Assembly: GCA_944323325.1 (NCBI GenBank)
Contig: CALUSF010000003.1
Coordinates: 1 to 39,064, forward strand
Direction of reading: 5' to 3'
DNA from: Candidatus Gastranaerophilales bacterium
GTDB taxonomy: Bacteria; Cyanobacteriota; Vampirovibrionia; Gastranaerophilales; Gastranaerophilaceae
DNA length: 39,064 nucleotides
Within the stretch, counting starts at the first letter, position 1. Every line of letters begins with the position of its first letter. The notes beneath the pieces are model-generated. The model did no database searches, was not told the DNA's origin, and saw nothing but the letters and a program-made list of their open reading frames with translations. Both the position numbers and the translations under genes were made by a program. Shown piece by piece: positions 1-7,956 of this stretch.

Positions 1-98
1 AGAATTAAAAGGCAGAGCAAAGCAAAACTAAGCAAGGAGCGCGTTTCCAGCACACCTGAAATACAGCTGATCTTCTCTGTATATTGTGATTCCTTCAT
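1..98 (-). CDS. Possible 5' end of a gene cut by the window edge
   Basis: An open frame starts at ATG 98-96 and runs 32 codons without a stop to the left edge. The predicted start is MKESQYTEK, and a hydrophobic stretch (LLSFALLCLLI) follows near residue 22. A strong promoter-like sequence lies just upstream, and AAAGGA sits at the predicted start of the transcript, about 14 bases before the ATG. I do not recognise the product. The frame is short, so it could be chance. The promoter is the main support. Confidence 0.35.
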   Translation of the reverse strand, partial: MKESQYTEKISCISGVLETRSLLSFALLCLLI

Positions 99-124
99 AG
101 CGATACAGTATATCCTTTATATAT

Positions 125-153
125 ATTATACTACACCGCAAGGATGTTTGCAA
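125..153 (-). promoter_or_regulatory. Sigma70-type promoter reading leftward
   Basis: On the minus strand TTGCAA (153-148) is followed by a 17-base spacer and a perfect TATAAT (130-125). The predicted transcript start is near 118, about 20 bases before the ATG at 98. This is one of the best sigma70 matches in the window. Confidence 0.6.
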
Positions 154-221
154 GTAATAAAAAACACCCAAAAAATTAAAATGCAAGATATAAAAATTTA
201 TTTGTATTAGAATTTAATTGT

Positions 222-1064
222 ATGAAAAAAGCCGATTTACACATACATAGCAATTACTCTGACGGAAGCAATAATATAAACGAATTGGCAAAAATTATTG
301 AAGAAGCTGAACTCGACGTTTTTGCGCTGACCGATCACGACACAATTGAAGGGTGCAGCGAAATGGCAAAATTCATTTCCGGCAGCATTAAATTTATTCC
401 CGGAGTCGAATTAACCTCTGTTTGCGATTCCGTTAAATGCCATATTCTCGGATATAATATCGATGTCAACAATTCAGTACTGCTACAGCTAATTAACAAA
501 GGCAAAATTCTAAGACGCAAAAAACTTGAAACAAGAATTGATTATTTAAAAAATGTCTGGAACATAGAGCTTAACCCGCAGGAACTTGCTTGGCTGTATT
601 CCAGAAAAAGCGTTGTAAAAACCCATCTTGCCAATATCCTGGTTAACCGAAAACTTGCCGATAACAACATAAGCGCAATGAAAAAATATCTGGACGGATG
701 CAAAACCGGCAATACCAGATTTGACGGGGAAGAAGCCGTTAACGCAATAAAAAACGCCGGCGGAATTCCTGTTTGGGCACACCCTTTAGGAGGAGAAGGA
801 GAAGAACATCTTTCCCATGACAAATTCTTAACAAAACTTGATATAATGAAAAGTTTCGGAATACAAGGACTTGAATGCTATTATTCGCGTTACAACAAAG
901 ATGAGATTGATTTTTTAGTTGAATGCGCAAACAAAAATAATTTGCTAATATCCGGCGGAAGCGACTACCACGGAAGCAATAAAGACATTCCCATCGGGAA
1001 ACTAAACACGGATAGTTTACCTATTGATATAAGACTTATTACTATAGTAGAATATATTTCGTAA
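222..1064 (+). CDS. PHP-domain phosphoesterase (TrpH/YciV-like)
   Basis: A 280-residue PHP-domain protein of the COG0613 type, which contains nucleoside-bisphosphate phosphatases and the 5'-3' RNase RNase AM. The metal-binding motifs are all present: H7 and H9 in DLHIHS, D14, TDHD at 37-40, E63, H74, H135, H187 in WAHPLG, and D248/H250 in SDYH. Length fits the family, so it should be an active cytosolic metal-dependent phosphoesterase. The substrate cannot be read from the sequence. The start has only a weak ribosome site. A glycosyltransferase gene follows after 29 bases and may be co-transcribed. Confidence 0.87.
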   Translation: MKKADLHIHSNYSDGSNNINELAKIIEEAELDVFALTDHDTIEGCSEMAKFISGSIKFIPGVELTSVCDSVKCHILGYNIDVNNSVLLQLINKGKILRRKKLETRIDYLKNVWNIELNPQELAWLYSRKSVVKTHLANILVNRKLADNNISAMKKYLDGCKTGNTRFDGEEAVNAIKNAGGIPVWAHPLGGEGEEHLSHDKFLTKLDIMKSFGIQGLECYYSRYNKDEIDFLVECANKNNLLISGGSDYHGSNKDIPIGKLNTDSLPIDIRLITIVEYIS

Positions 1065-1093
1065 ATTATATTTTGTAAATACTGGAAATAATT

Positions 1094-2080
1094 ATGGCTT
1101 TATACACAAAAGATAATATTGAAGCGTTTGTATTAACTTACAATCGCCGCGATATGCTTAAAGAGGCGGTAACGAGTCTTTTAAATCAAACCGTCGGCAA
1201 TATTAACGTTACCGTAATGGATAACTGCAGTACCGATGATACTGAAGATGTAATTAAGGAGATGCAAAAAGAATATCCGAATCTCCATTATCACAAAAAT
1301 CCCGTAAATGAAGGACAACGCACAAATTTCAATAATGCGGTCAATCTGGCCGAAAAAGATTATGTAATTATGCTGCACGACGATGATATTATTCATCCTG
1401 ATTATTTGAAATACGCATTGGCCGCAATAAACAAAACTCCAAACACCGCAGTTGTCTCTTCTTTCTATAAAGAATGGACTCATCCGGATAATTTGAATTG
1501 GAAACACGCACATACAAGCTTCAATTATTGCCCCAATAAACAAATATTTGCGGATTACCTGTACAGAATGCAAAATTTCTGCTACTCAAATACGGTTTAT
1601 AAAACATCTAATTTAAGGGATTATATCAAGCTTAACGAATCACTTGACTCTTTCGGGAAAATTGCGGACAAACCGTTTGTTTTAAAAACAATGAAAGATA
1701 ATGACGGCGCCGTTATATTGCGCGACAGAAATTTAATCAGATACAGAGTCCACCCGGGGCAAGATACCGCATCTTCCGGCCCTTTTTATGACGAAATTAT
1801 AACTTATAACAAGTTTTTTAAGCATTATATGCAAAAATCCGCATACTCAATGTTTATGTACAATCTTATAAACTACAAACAACTTAAAAACGCATATATC
1901 TGGGGTAAAGATAATACGCTTTCCCTGAATGAATTTGTACAAAAAGCCGTTGATGAAGGTGCCGGATGCTTTTGGACAGAAAAATGCATAAACCCCAAAT
2001 TCGGAAAAATATTTATAGAAACCGCTCATATTTTGAGAAAAATATTTAAAACCCAATACAAATACGTACCGAAAGTGTAA
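1094..2080 (+). CDS. Family 2 glycosyltransferase (GT-A fold)
   Basis: A 328-residue protein with an N-terminal GT2 domain. FVLTYNRRDML (12-22) is the start of the nucleotide-binding fold, VMDNCSTDDT (41-50) follows, and LHDDD (94-98) is the metal-binding DXD site. The last 120 residues are less typical and probably form the acceptor-binding part. No membrane segment is evident, so it is likely cytosolic or peripheral, transferring sugars to a surface glycan. Donor and acceptor are unknown. It lies 29 bases after the PHP gene in the same direction and has a poor ribosome site, which fits translational coupling. Confidence 0.88.
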   Translation: MALYTKDNIEAFVLTYNRRDMLKEAVTSLLNQTVGNINVTVMDNCSTDDTEDVIKEMQKEYPNLHYHKNPVNEGQRTNFNNAVNLAEKDYVIMLHDDDIIHPDYLKYALAAINKTPNTAVVSSFYKEWTHPDNLNWKHAHTSFNYCPNKQIFADYLYRMQNFCYSNTVYKTSNLRDYIKLNESLDSFGKIADKPFVLKTMKDNDGAVILRDRNLIRYRVHPGQDTASSGPFYDEIITYNKFFKHYMQKSAYSMFMYNLINYKQLKNAYIWGKDNTLSLNEFVQKAVDEGAGCFWTEKCINPKFGKIFIETAHILRKIFKTQYKYVPKV

Positions 2081-2199
2081 TATTTATTAGTTTGATTTAC
2101 GTATGTAAATATTTGTAAAAATATCAGAAAATTTAGGCAAATTTTTTTGTTCAGAAGTATTAAAATAACAGAAAGTGTAGATGTCGAAAGGAAGTAATT

Positions 2200-3489
2200 A
2201 TGGTTCAAGCTATGGATAATACGGTAAACAGACCTATCTATAATGCCGTAAAAATTAACATTAAAAAGCCGGAAGTAAACGCCGGTGAGAATAACTCAAA
2301 TACAATAATTAACGATAACGGTATTTATAACGCAGTAAATATTGATATTGATAATCCGTCCGTTAACAGCGGCAGCAGTAAAAAGATTTATGATTATCCG
2401 CAAGCAGAATCATTAGTAACATACGATATGGCAAATCTCAATCCGATTGAACTCCCCAAAGGTTTCCATGTTGCATATCAAACTACAAATGTTATTCTTC
2501 CGAAAATAGAAAATGAAGTTGAAATTGAATCAGCGGAAGAAGAAAGTGAAGCTGAGGAGACAGAAGAAGCTGAAGAAGCTGAACCTCAAACCGTAAATAA
2601 AACTTCCGAAAATACAACAGAAGAAACTGATATTCAGCCGATTCCCGTTATGCAGGAAGAAGATGAAGAAAATAATATAAAACCGGAAGAAGATACCGCT
2701 CCGGAAGTTCCGCAGACAAACTATACAACAGTTGAAGCAGAAAAAGGCAATACAGCCCCGGTTGACACTAAAGAAAATATTGAAGAAACCAAAACAATAC
2801 AGCGCCCCGAAATAATTCCGGAAGAAGAAATTACTCCTGATGTTGATGTTCCGCTTGTTGTATCAAATCTGAATAATCCGGATTTTGATATCCAAGCCCA
2901 GCAAATGGAAGAAATTGCACGCATATCACTGGACAATCCGGAAAACGCAGTTCCGTATATCGTAAGCGACATCTTCGCAAGTCTTATGGAAATTACCAAG
3001 AAAGATTCAGCAAGGCTGGCTCCGCCAACAGAAGAACAAGTACAAGCAAGAAGAAAAATGATTGCTAACTTCATTGTGTCCGAAAACGCAAGAAGAACAA
3101 ATACACCGGTACAATTACCCTATACTCTGACAGAAAAAGAAATAGCTATTGCCGGTGAAATTTCTCCGATGGAACAAGCCGAAAGAAATAAAGAATACGC
3201 ATTATATACAATGGCAATTCTTGCAAAAGTTTATACTGACGAGGTCGAAAAACAAACAGGAAACATCGTACCTCTTACGGATATTCCCGGAACTGCCGTA
3301 ATGGTAGATGCTTTGAGATACAGCCCCAACCCCGGAGTAAAAGTTGCGGCAGTTGATGCGCTAAGATACATTCAACGCCCTGAATACAAAAACGAATTAG
3401 CAACTTTATTCACTCTGGCTCAATCTGATTCTAATCAACAAGTAGTCCTTGCTGCAACACAAGCGCTTGAAAGAATCAATAACCAATAA
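2200..3489 (+). CDS. Acidic protein with twin N-terminal motif and HEAT-like C-terminus
   Basis: 429 residues, start supported by AAAGGAAG at 2187-2194. The N-terminus holds two copies of a 17-residue motif (13-29 and 42-58), of the form IYNAV.I.I..P.VN.G. Residues about 105-215 form a Glu-rich, low-complexity linker. Residues about 217-429 are helical with HEAT/PBS-lyase-like repeats, clearest at VDALRYSPNPGVKVAAVDALRY and the LAATQALERI end. There is no signal peptide or membrane segment. HEAT domains usually bind proteins, so a scaffold role is plausible but inferred. A hairpin terminator follows the stop codon. Confidence 0.8.
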   Translation: MVQAMDNTVNRPIYNAVKINIKKPEVNAGENNSNTIINDNGIYNAVNIDIDNPSVNSGSSKKIYDYPQAESLVTYDMANLNPIELPKGFHVAYQTTNVILPKIENEVEIESAEEESEAEETEEAEEAEPQTVNKTSENTTEETDIQPIPVMQEEDEENNIKPEEDTAPEVPQTNYTTVEAEKGNTAPVDTKENIEETKTIQRPEIIPEEEITPDVDVPLVVSNLNNPDFDIQAQQMEEIARISLDNPENAVPYIVSDIFASLMEITKKDSARLAPPTEEQVQARRKMIANFIVSENARRTNTPVQLPYTLTEKEIAIAGEISPMEQAERNKEYALYTMAILAKVYTDEVEKQTGNIVPLTDIPGTAVMVDALRYSPNPGVKVAAVDALRYIQRPEYKNELATLFTLAQSDSNQQVVLAATQALERINNQ

Positions 3490-3521
3490 TTTTACTACAC
3501 TTTTCACATTTATGTACAATG

Positions 3522-3552
3522 GCGGGTTACAAAACATAACCCGCTTTAATTT
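3522..3552 (+). terminator. Intrinsic terminator after the HEAT-like gene
   Basis: Perfect 8-bp stem GCGGGTTA (3522-3529) and TAACCCGC (3537-3544) with a 7-base loop, followed by a T-rich stretch. Confidence 0.8.
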
Positions 3553-3635
3553 TATTATACTTAAGGAATAGCACCCCAAAAGCAGATAAATACAAAGGGA
3601 TAAAAATTAATATTTACCAATCTTAATAAAACCGG

Positions 3636-3668
3636 GTTTGTGAGAAAAATGTATATTTTTTCACAAAC
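3636..3668. other. AT-rich hairpin in intergenic tract
   Basis: GTTTGTGA (3636-3643) and TCACAAAC (3661-3668) form a perfect 8-bp stem that continues into A/T pairs. The role is unclear. It stands just before a decayed coding fragment in a 459-base stretch without an intact gene (3490-3948). Confidence 0.45.
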
Positions 3669-3678
3669 TCTAAACTGA

Positions 3679-3876
3679 ATTTTTTACAAAACTCTTTTCG
3701 CAGACGACTGGGAAAACTGTATCGACGGGATAATAAGAAAACCTCAAGAAGTTGTACGCGCTTTGATGGAATACAAATATGATTCAAGTGTGATAAATAG
3801 TGCAATAAGCTATGGTACAAATTCAGAAAAAACTCAATCCCAAATCAAAGCCATAGAATCAAACAATCTTTTATGA
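3679..3876 (+). pseudogene. Decayed C-terminal coding fragment
   Basis: This frame is open for 65 codons up to TGA at 3874-3876 and has protein-like composition, for example KPQEVVRALMEYKY and NSAISYGTNSEK. It has no usable start: TGA at 3676-3678 lies immediately upstream and no ATG, GTG or TTG with a ribosome site opens it. It looks like the 3' remnant of a lost gene of unknown family. A short ORF starting at the internal ATG (about 3760) cannot be excluded. Confidence 0.4.
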
Positions 3877-3903
3877 ACAATCTTGAAAAATGTGAATTTA
3901 CTT

Positions 3904-3937
3904 AAAAGGCGGATTTAATTTTAAAAATCCGCCTTTT
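3904..3937. terminator. Bidirectional terminator
   Basis: AAAAGGCGGATTT (3904-3916) pairs with AAATCCGCCTTTT (3925-3937). The stem ends in A's on one side and T's on the other, so it can stop the minus-strand Spy-like gene and anything reading from the left. Confidence 0.85.
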
Positions 3938-3948
3938 GTTTTATATTT

Positions 3949-4467
3949 TTAATTTTGGTTCTGTACAGGGCACGGAGGATGTGGACATCTGCGCTCTTTT
4001 TCGAAATTTTTACGTCCCTCTTTTTTCATTTGTTTTAAGATTTTCTTTTGATCTTTTGTCAAAATAGATTCAAAATCTTTCATATTTTGTTTTCGTATTT
4101 CATTTGCCTGTTTTTCAAGATCCTTAATTTCCTTATCAATTACCGCAAGCTTTTCTTCTTGCATTTGAACTGCCATTCTGGAACGTTTTATCATAACGGC
4201 TTCTTGCTTTTTACTTCTAAGCTGCTCCATAATCGGACGCATTTTTTGATGACCTTGAAGTCTTAATTCTCTTGCCTGCTCTTTTTGTTCATCAGTAAGA
4301 CCGAGTTTCTGTTCAAATGCCGCTTCACGCGCCTTCTTCTTGTTTATTATATCCTCTCTGGAAGGCGGATTTTGCACCCCTTCATTAACGGTTTTTGTCT
4401 CTTCAGCAACGCATACTGCCGTCGACATTACGCATAAAGCACACATAAAAATTGCTAATTTTTTCAT
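3949..4467 (-). CDS. Spy/CpxP-like periplasmic protein
   Basis: 172 residues with an N-terminal signal peptide (MKKLAIFMCALCV, cleavage near residue 20). The mature part is long, charged helices with two LTxxQ motifs, LTDEQ (57-61) and LTKDQ (136-140). These mark the Spy/CpxP/ZraP/CnrX superfamily of periplasmic chaperones and stress sensors. The C-terminus ends in a Cys/Pro-rich tail (RRCPHPPCP) that might bind metal. It is the third gene of an anti-sigma/ECF-sigma operon, 12 bases after the sigma gene, with GAGG before the ATG. This suggests feedback or sensing in envelope stress, as CnrX does for CnrYH; that part is inference. Confidence 0.82.
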   Translation of the reverse strand: MKKLAIFMCALCVMSTAVCVAEETKTVNEGVQNPPSREDIINKKKAREAAFEQKLGLTDEQKEQARELRLQGHQKMRPIMEQLRSKKQEAVMIKRSRMAVQMQEEKLAVIDKEIKDLEKQANEIRKQNMKDFESILTKDQKKILKQMKKEGRKNFEKERRCPHPPCPVQNQN

Positions 4468-4479
4468 TTTTTACCTCAC

Positions 4480-4977
4480 TTATAATAAATCGTTTAAAGT
4501 TTCTGCTAACTCTTTTTTTGCATTATATATTCTTGACTTTACGGTTCCTATAGGACATTTAAGTTTATTTGCGGCTTCTTCGTATGTATAGCCGTATATT
4601 TCGCATAACATTATGACTTCTTTAAATTTTGGTTTCAAATTGTCTATCGCTTTGATAATTCTTTTTTGTCTTTCGGTTGTCAAAACTTTGGTTTCGGGTG
4701 TTTCTTTTTTGTCCTTAATTGATGTTAATACCAAATCATCCGATGTGGAATTTTGTTGAACCTTGACTGCCGCCGACTTCAAATAATCTTTAGATGTATT
4801 TTTTGCAATTGTATTCACCCAGCTCTTAAAAGAACCGCGTTCTTCATATTTATGAGAATTTTTCCACAGTTTTATATAGACTTCCTGTTCCAAATCTTCA
4901 TTATCAGTTTTTGTTATTAAACGTATTATATTTTTTATATTTTGTTTGTTTGTTTTTATTATTTCGTTAAAATTCAT
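4480..4977 (-). CDS. ECF-type RNA polymerase sigma factor
   Basis: 165 residues with sigma70 region 2 at about 25-70 (DLEQEVYIKLW, then FKSWVNTIAKN for -10 recognition and melting) and region 4 at about 110-160, with the helix-turn-helix TYEEAANKLKCPIGTVKSRI. Region 3 is missing, as usual for ECF factors. The start ATG overlaps the anti-sigma stop in an ATGA junction (4974-4977), so the two are translationally coupled. It directs polymerase to envelope-stress promoters, probably including the one in front of this operon. Confidence 0.93.
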   Translation of the reverse strand: MNFNEIIKTNKQNIKNIIRLITKTDNEDLEQEVYIKLWKNSHKYEERGSFKSWVNTIAKNTSKDYLKSAAVKVQQNSTSDDLVLTSIKDKKETPETKVLTTERQKRIIKAIDNLKPKFKEVIMLCEIYGYTYEEAANKLKCPIGTVKSRIYNAKKELAETLNDLL

Positions 4978-5321
4978 TCATCCACCATTAACAACCCGTA
5001 AGAATCAACCGGAAAACCTAAATCCTCCGCAGAGAGGCATTCCCCGTAACGCAATGTATCCATCAAATCTTCATTATTAACTGCAACCCCGAAAGATAGT
5101 GTTGAAAATAACAATAATACCGCAGCGCACGCAGCTCGCAATTTCGGTCTTCTCTTGGATTTTGCATAATAATGAAATTTGACCTCATCAATCAAATCGG
5201 AGACTCTTTCCATTTTCTGATGTTCTTTACGGCAATCCTCGCACTCCTCAACATGCCGTTTCAATGTATCGGAATCAGAGAATATAAACAATCCTTCATA
5301 TTTAGAACATTTGTTTTCCAT
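4974..5321 (-). CDS. Zinc-finger (zf-HC2-like) membrane anti-sigma factor
   Basis: 115 residues. H23, C27 and C30 (HVEECEDC), with an earlier Cys at 5, match the zinc-binding anti-sigma domain. One membrane segment follows at about 61-82 (LRAACAAVLLLFSTLSFGVAV), leaving a short tail of about 33 residues outside. It should hold the neighbouring ECF sigma factor at the membrane until stress releases it. It is first in the operon, overlaps the sigma gene by 4 bases and has a GAGG ribosome site. The short periplasmic tail suggests that another protein, perhaps the Spy-like one, does the sensing. Confidence 0.85.
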   Translation of the reverse strand: MENKCSKYEGLFIFSDSDTLKRHVEECEDCRKEHQKMERVSDLIDEVKFHYYAKSKRRPKLRAACAAVLLLFSTLSFGVAVNNEDLMDTLRYGECLSAEDLGFPVDSYGLLMVDE

Positions 5322-5345
5322 ATTTTGTTACCTCTTATATCAGTA

Positions 5346-5371
5346 TAACGAAAAATAGAAAAAAAAGTTCA
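5346..5371 (-). promoter_or_regulatory. ECF-type autoregulatory promoter
   Basis: On the minus strand TGAAC (5371-5367) is followed by exactly 16 bases and CGTTA (5350-5346). This is the classic ECF layout of a GAAC -35 and a CGT-type -10. Transcription would start near 5340, about 20 bases before the anti-sigma ATG. It fits autoregulation of the operon. Confidence 0.65.
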
Positions 5372-5593
5372 TTTTTAAAATAAAAAAAAGACCTTGTGTA
5401 AATAACCAAGGCCTGTCCGTTTAAATAAGAAGAGAGAGCTTTATATTCTTTATAAAAACTCTAAATATTTTTTTTGCTAGCACAAGTCAAATTTGTTACA
5501 AAACTTTACATGTGTTAAAAATTTTTTGCTCTTTCTGTTTGCGGAAAAATATGCATTATTCTCGCAAACTCCCGGGAACGGTTTCACATCAGG

Positions 5594-7498
5594 TTGTCCT
5601 CTGACGACGGGCTTACAAAAGATGATGCAATAGACATTCTAAAAGAAGCGGCAATAGACGGTGTAACCGTCGGCGCCAGCGGTAAAGTTGCAAAGCTCAC
5701 AAAAACATTTATAAAAGGAGCTGACACAACGGCAAAATTCGCACGAGGAACCATAAATGCTGCAGGAGATGTTGCTATAGGCGCAGGAGCAGAGTATGTA
5801 GAAACAGGCGAAGTAAGTGCCACCGGCGTCCTTACTAATGCTGCGTTTGGCGGAGTCGGCATTGCAGCGGAAACCGGAGCATTGCAAAAAGTCAGCAAAG
5901 CACTTAAACCGAAAGGTAAAGCGGCAAAACCTGCGGAACAAATCACTAATTTAACAGACTTAGACGGCAATGATATCACCGGAGGCTGGTTTACAAGATC
6001 TTCCGAAAAACCTGTTACACTAAGTTCCGATAAGGGCTGGCAAAATTTCAAAACGACAGACGGAGAAATTACCCTCTTAGTATCAGGTAATAAGGTGTAT
6101 TACGGAAAGGTCGGGGATTCTTATACAAGGCCGTTAACAATGACTCCTTGCAGCAGCAGACTCCTTGGGCAGGCAAGTAACGGTAAAGCAATTATACTTG
6201 AATGTAATGAAAGAGGAGAGTATATTGTCAAACATATAAAAAATGACAGCTCCGCCGCAGCCCCAGCTGCAGCAAACCAAACAAAGACAAAGAACGTATC
6301 AGCAGGACAAACAGTCTCTACGCAAATAAGCGATAAAAATTTAAAACGAATTGTTAAAGATAATATGAGTGAAGCAAGTCATTTAGGACAAGTTTCCGTT
6401 TCAAATAAATTAACAGGTTCGATGAACAGAACTTCCCTAGTAACAGTACTGGAGGATAATTTTGATTTAACAAGAATCTCAGAACGCATCGCTCCAGGTG
6501 AAGTTTGCACAATCGGAACCGGGCGAAATCAAAAGCTTTATGTAAACAACAATGGTGCAGCACAAGAAATTAAATTATCCAAAGAGAAATTTGAAGAGCT
6601 GTTTCCTCCTCAGGGCTTCGGCTTAACTAAGCAAAAGGGACTAAACAATTGCTGGCTTGTATCCCGCCTGAATTCAATGACCGAATCGGCAAGCGGACGT
6701 GCACAATTATACTCAATGCTGGAAGAAACACCTAACGGAGATATCATCGTTAAGCTCCAAAATTCAAACCCGATTACTTTTCCGGGAGGGCGGCCGGCAA
6801 ATGCACCCAACACAAACTTAGGAGAAGGGGCTTCACCGGGTCTTGAAATAATAGAACAAGCGGTATTGGTAAGATACTTGCAAGAGCCGTCAGAAAGAGT
6901 CTCGGATATCAGTAAACTTTCTGTCAAACATCTAAATGACGAAGCAAACAGGTTAAGCCACTCGGATATTCAGGCAACAACAGCACTGTTAGGCAAAACC
7001 CCCAAAAGCATTAGTTCAAAAGAAGAGATAAAAAATGCTCTTGAACAATTTAAAAACGGGGAAGACATGGGTGTTCTGACCTGGGAAGCTCATGCCCGCT
7101 CGATTGTCAATTATGATAAGGCTTCCGGTTTAATAACATATCACGACCCATATTACGCCGGAGTTGATGTAACCTGCTCGCTTGATGAACTTTTATCCAA
7201 GAATGTACATTTAAGTTTATGCAAAGCCCCCAAAAGCACAGCATCAAGCCTTACGGCACAAAATGCTGCCACAGTACAAGCACCAATAAACGCTGCTTCT
7301 TCTTATCCTCAAGCTACAGCCCCCCGACAATCCACGATAAGAAGAACCGCAGCCGCAAGCACCTCAAACTCCGAATTAGAAATTCCTGCCGGATATAGAG
7401 AATACACTCCCGAATTCGGCAAAAGAAGAATTATTGGTCCGAACAATGAACTAATGATAGAATCTAACGGTCGCTGGATTACACAAATTAGGATATAA
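5594..7498 (+). CDS. Calpain-like cysteine-protease-domain protein, effector-like
   Basis: 634 residues from the TTG at 5594, the only candidate start. The frame is open without an ATG from 5519, so the N-terminus may be longer or lost. After an acidic EF-hand-like start comes a Gly/Ala-rich hydrophobic stretch (about 20-100), similar to pre-toxin segments of polymorphic toxins. The middle is poorly conserved. Residues about 340-545 look like a papain/calpain-fold protease: Q347 and C353 in KQKGLNNCWLVS, H500 in WEAH, and D518 in YHDPYY where calpains have Asn. A Ser/Ala linker and a short basic tail end it. Proteolysis of a target protein is inferred. A small gene follows after 25 bases. Confidence 0.75.
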   Translation: MSSDDGLTKDDAIDILKEAAIDGVTVGASGKVAKLTKTFIKGADTTAKFARGTINAAGDVAIGAGAEYVETGEVSATGVLTNAAFGGVGIAAETGALQKVSKALKPKGKAAKPAEQITNLTDLDGNDITGGWFTRSSEKPVTLSSDKGWQNFKTTDGEITLLVSGNKVYYGKVGDSYTRPLTMTPCSSRLLGQASNGKAIILECNERGEYIVKHIKNDSSAAAPAAANQTKTKNVSAGQTVSTQISDKNLKRIVKDNMSEASHLGQVSVSNKLTGSMNRTSLVTVLEDNFDLTRISERIAPGEVCTIGTGRNQKLYVNNNGAAQEIKLSKEKFEELFPPQGFGLTKQKGLNNCWLVSRLNSMTESASGRAQLYSMLEETPNGDIIVKLQNSNPITFPGGRPANAPNTNLGEGASPGLEIIEQAVLVRYLQEPSERVSDISKLSVKHLNDEANRLSHSDIQATTALLGKTPKSISSKEEIKNALEQFKNGEDMGVLTWEAHARSIVNYDKASGLITYHDPYYAGVDVTCSLDELLSKNVHLSLCKAPKSTASSLTAQNAATVQAPINAASSYPQATAPRQSTIRRTAAASTSNSELEIPAGYREYTPEFGKRRIIGPNNELMIESNGRWITQIRI

Positions 7499-7523
7499 TA
7501 GTAAAAACAAGGATAGTTGATTT

Positions 7524-7853
7524 ATGGTCAAAAAAACGGATGAACAAAAACTAATAGAATTAGAAGCAAAAATAAAAGATGCTGAAGAAAAGAATTTACC
7601 GATTGAAAAATATGTTATTTTGGAAATAAGTATTTTAGAAAAAGCTATTCAAAGCTTTTTGAAACAAATGGAACAAGAAGGACGTTTAAACAGTATTGAA
7701 GTTGCGCAGATTGAAATTCGGCAGTATGCAGAGATTAAGGCACTTGCTCAGAAAATAAATCATTCAACCGAAATATATGATGAAATGATTAAAAATGTAC
7801 AATCCCGTATTCTTGGAAAAGAAAATTGGAATACTTTCTTTAAAGATAACTGA
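7524..7853 (+). CDS. Small helical coiled-coil protein, partner of the protease-like gene
   Basis: 109 residues, nearly all charged helix, with no signal peptide, membrane segment or cysteine. AAGGATAG lies before the ATG. It starts 25 bases after the calpain-like gene in the same direction, with no terminator between, so they are probably co-transcribed. I do not recognise a family. Position and size fit a dedicated chaperone, inhibitor or immunity protein for the upstream product, but that is inference only. Confidence 0.75.
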   Translation: MVKKTDEQKLIELEAKIKDAEEKNLPIEKYVILEISILEKAIQSFLKQMEQEGRLNSIEVAQIEIRQYAEIKALAQKINHSTEIYDEMIKNVQSRILGKENWNTFFKDN

Positions 7854-7889
7854 ATAAAATTAACAAATATTACAAAAAATAACTAACAA

Positions 7890-7920
7890 TTGTCTGCATT
7901 AAATGTGTTTGTATTATAAT
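7890..7920 (+). promoter_or_regulatory. Promoter of the acyl-CoA synthetase gene
   Basis: TTGTCT (7890-7895) and a perfect TATAAT (7915-7920), spaced 19 bases. The spacing is long, but the -10 is strong. The transcript would begin near 7927, giving a leader of about 30 bases with AAAGGAAGAG before the ATG at 7957. Confidence 0.6.
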
Positions 7921-7956
7921 ATTCATGTGATTTTTATAAAAGAAAGGAAGAGACTC

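Noticed and set aside
5551-5604. Small ORF starting at ATG 5551
   Set aside because: Seventeen codons with no ribosome site; more likely part of the lost beginning of the calpain-like gene.
7903-7956. Longer N-terminus for the acyl-CoA ligase from the ATG at 7903
   Set aside because: The extra codons run through the TATAAT promoter and a good ribosome site precedes the ATG at 7957, where family homology begins.
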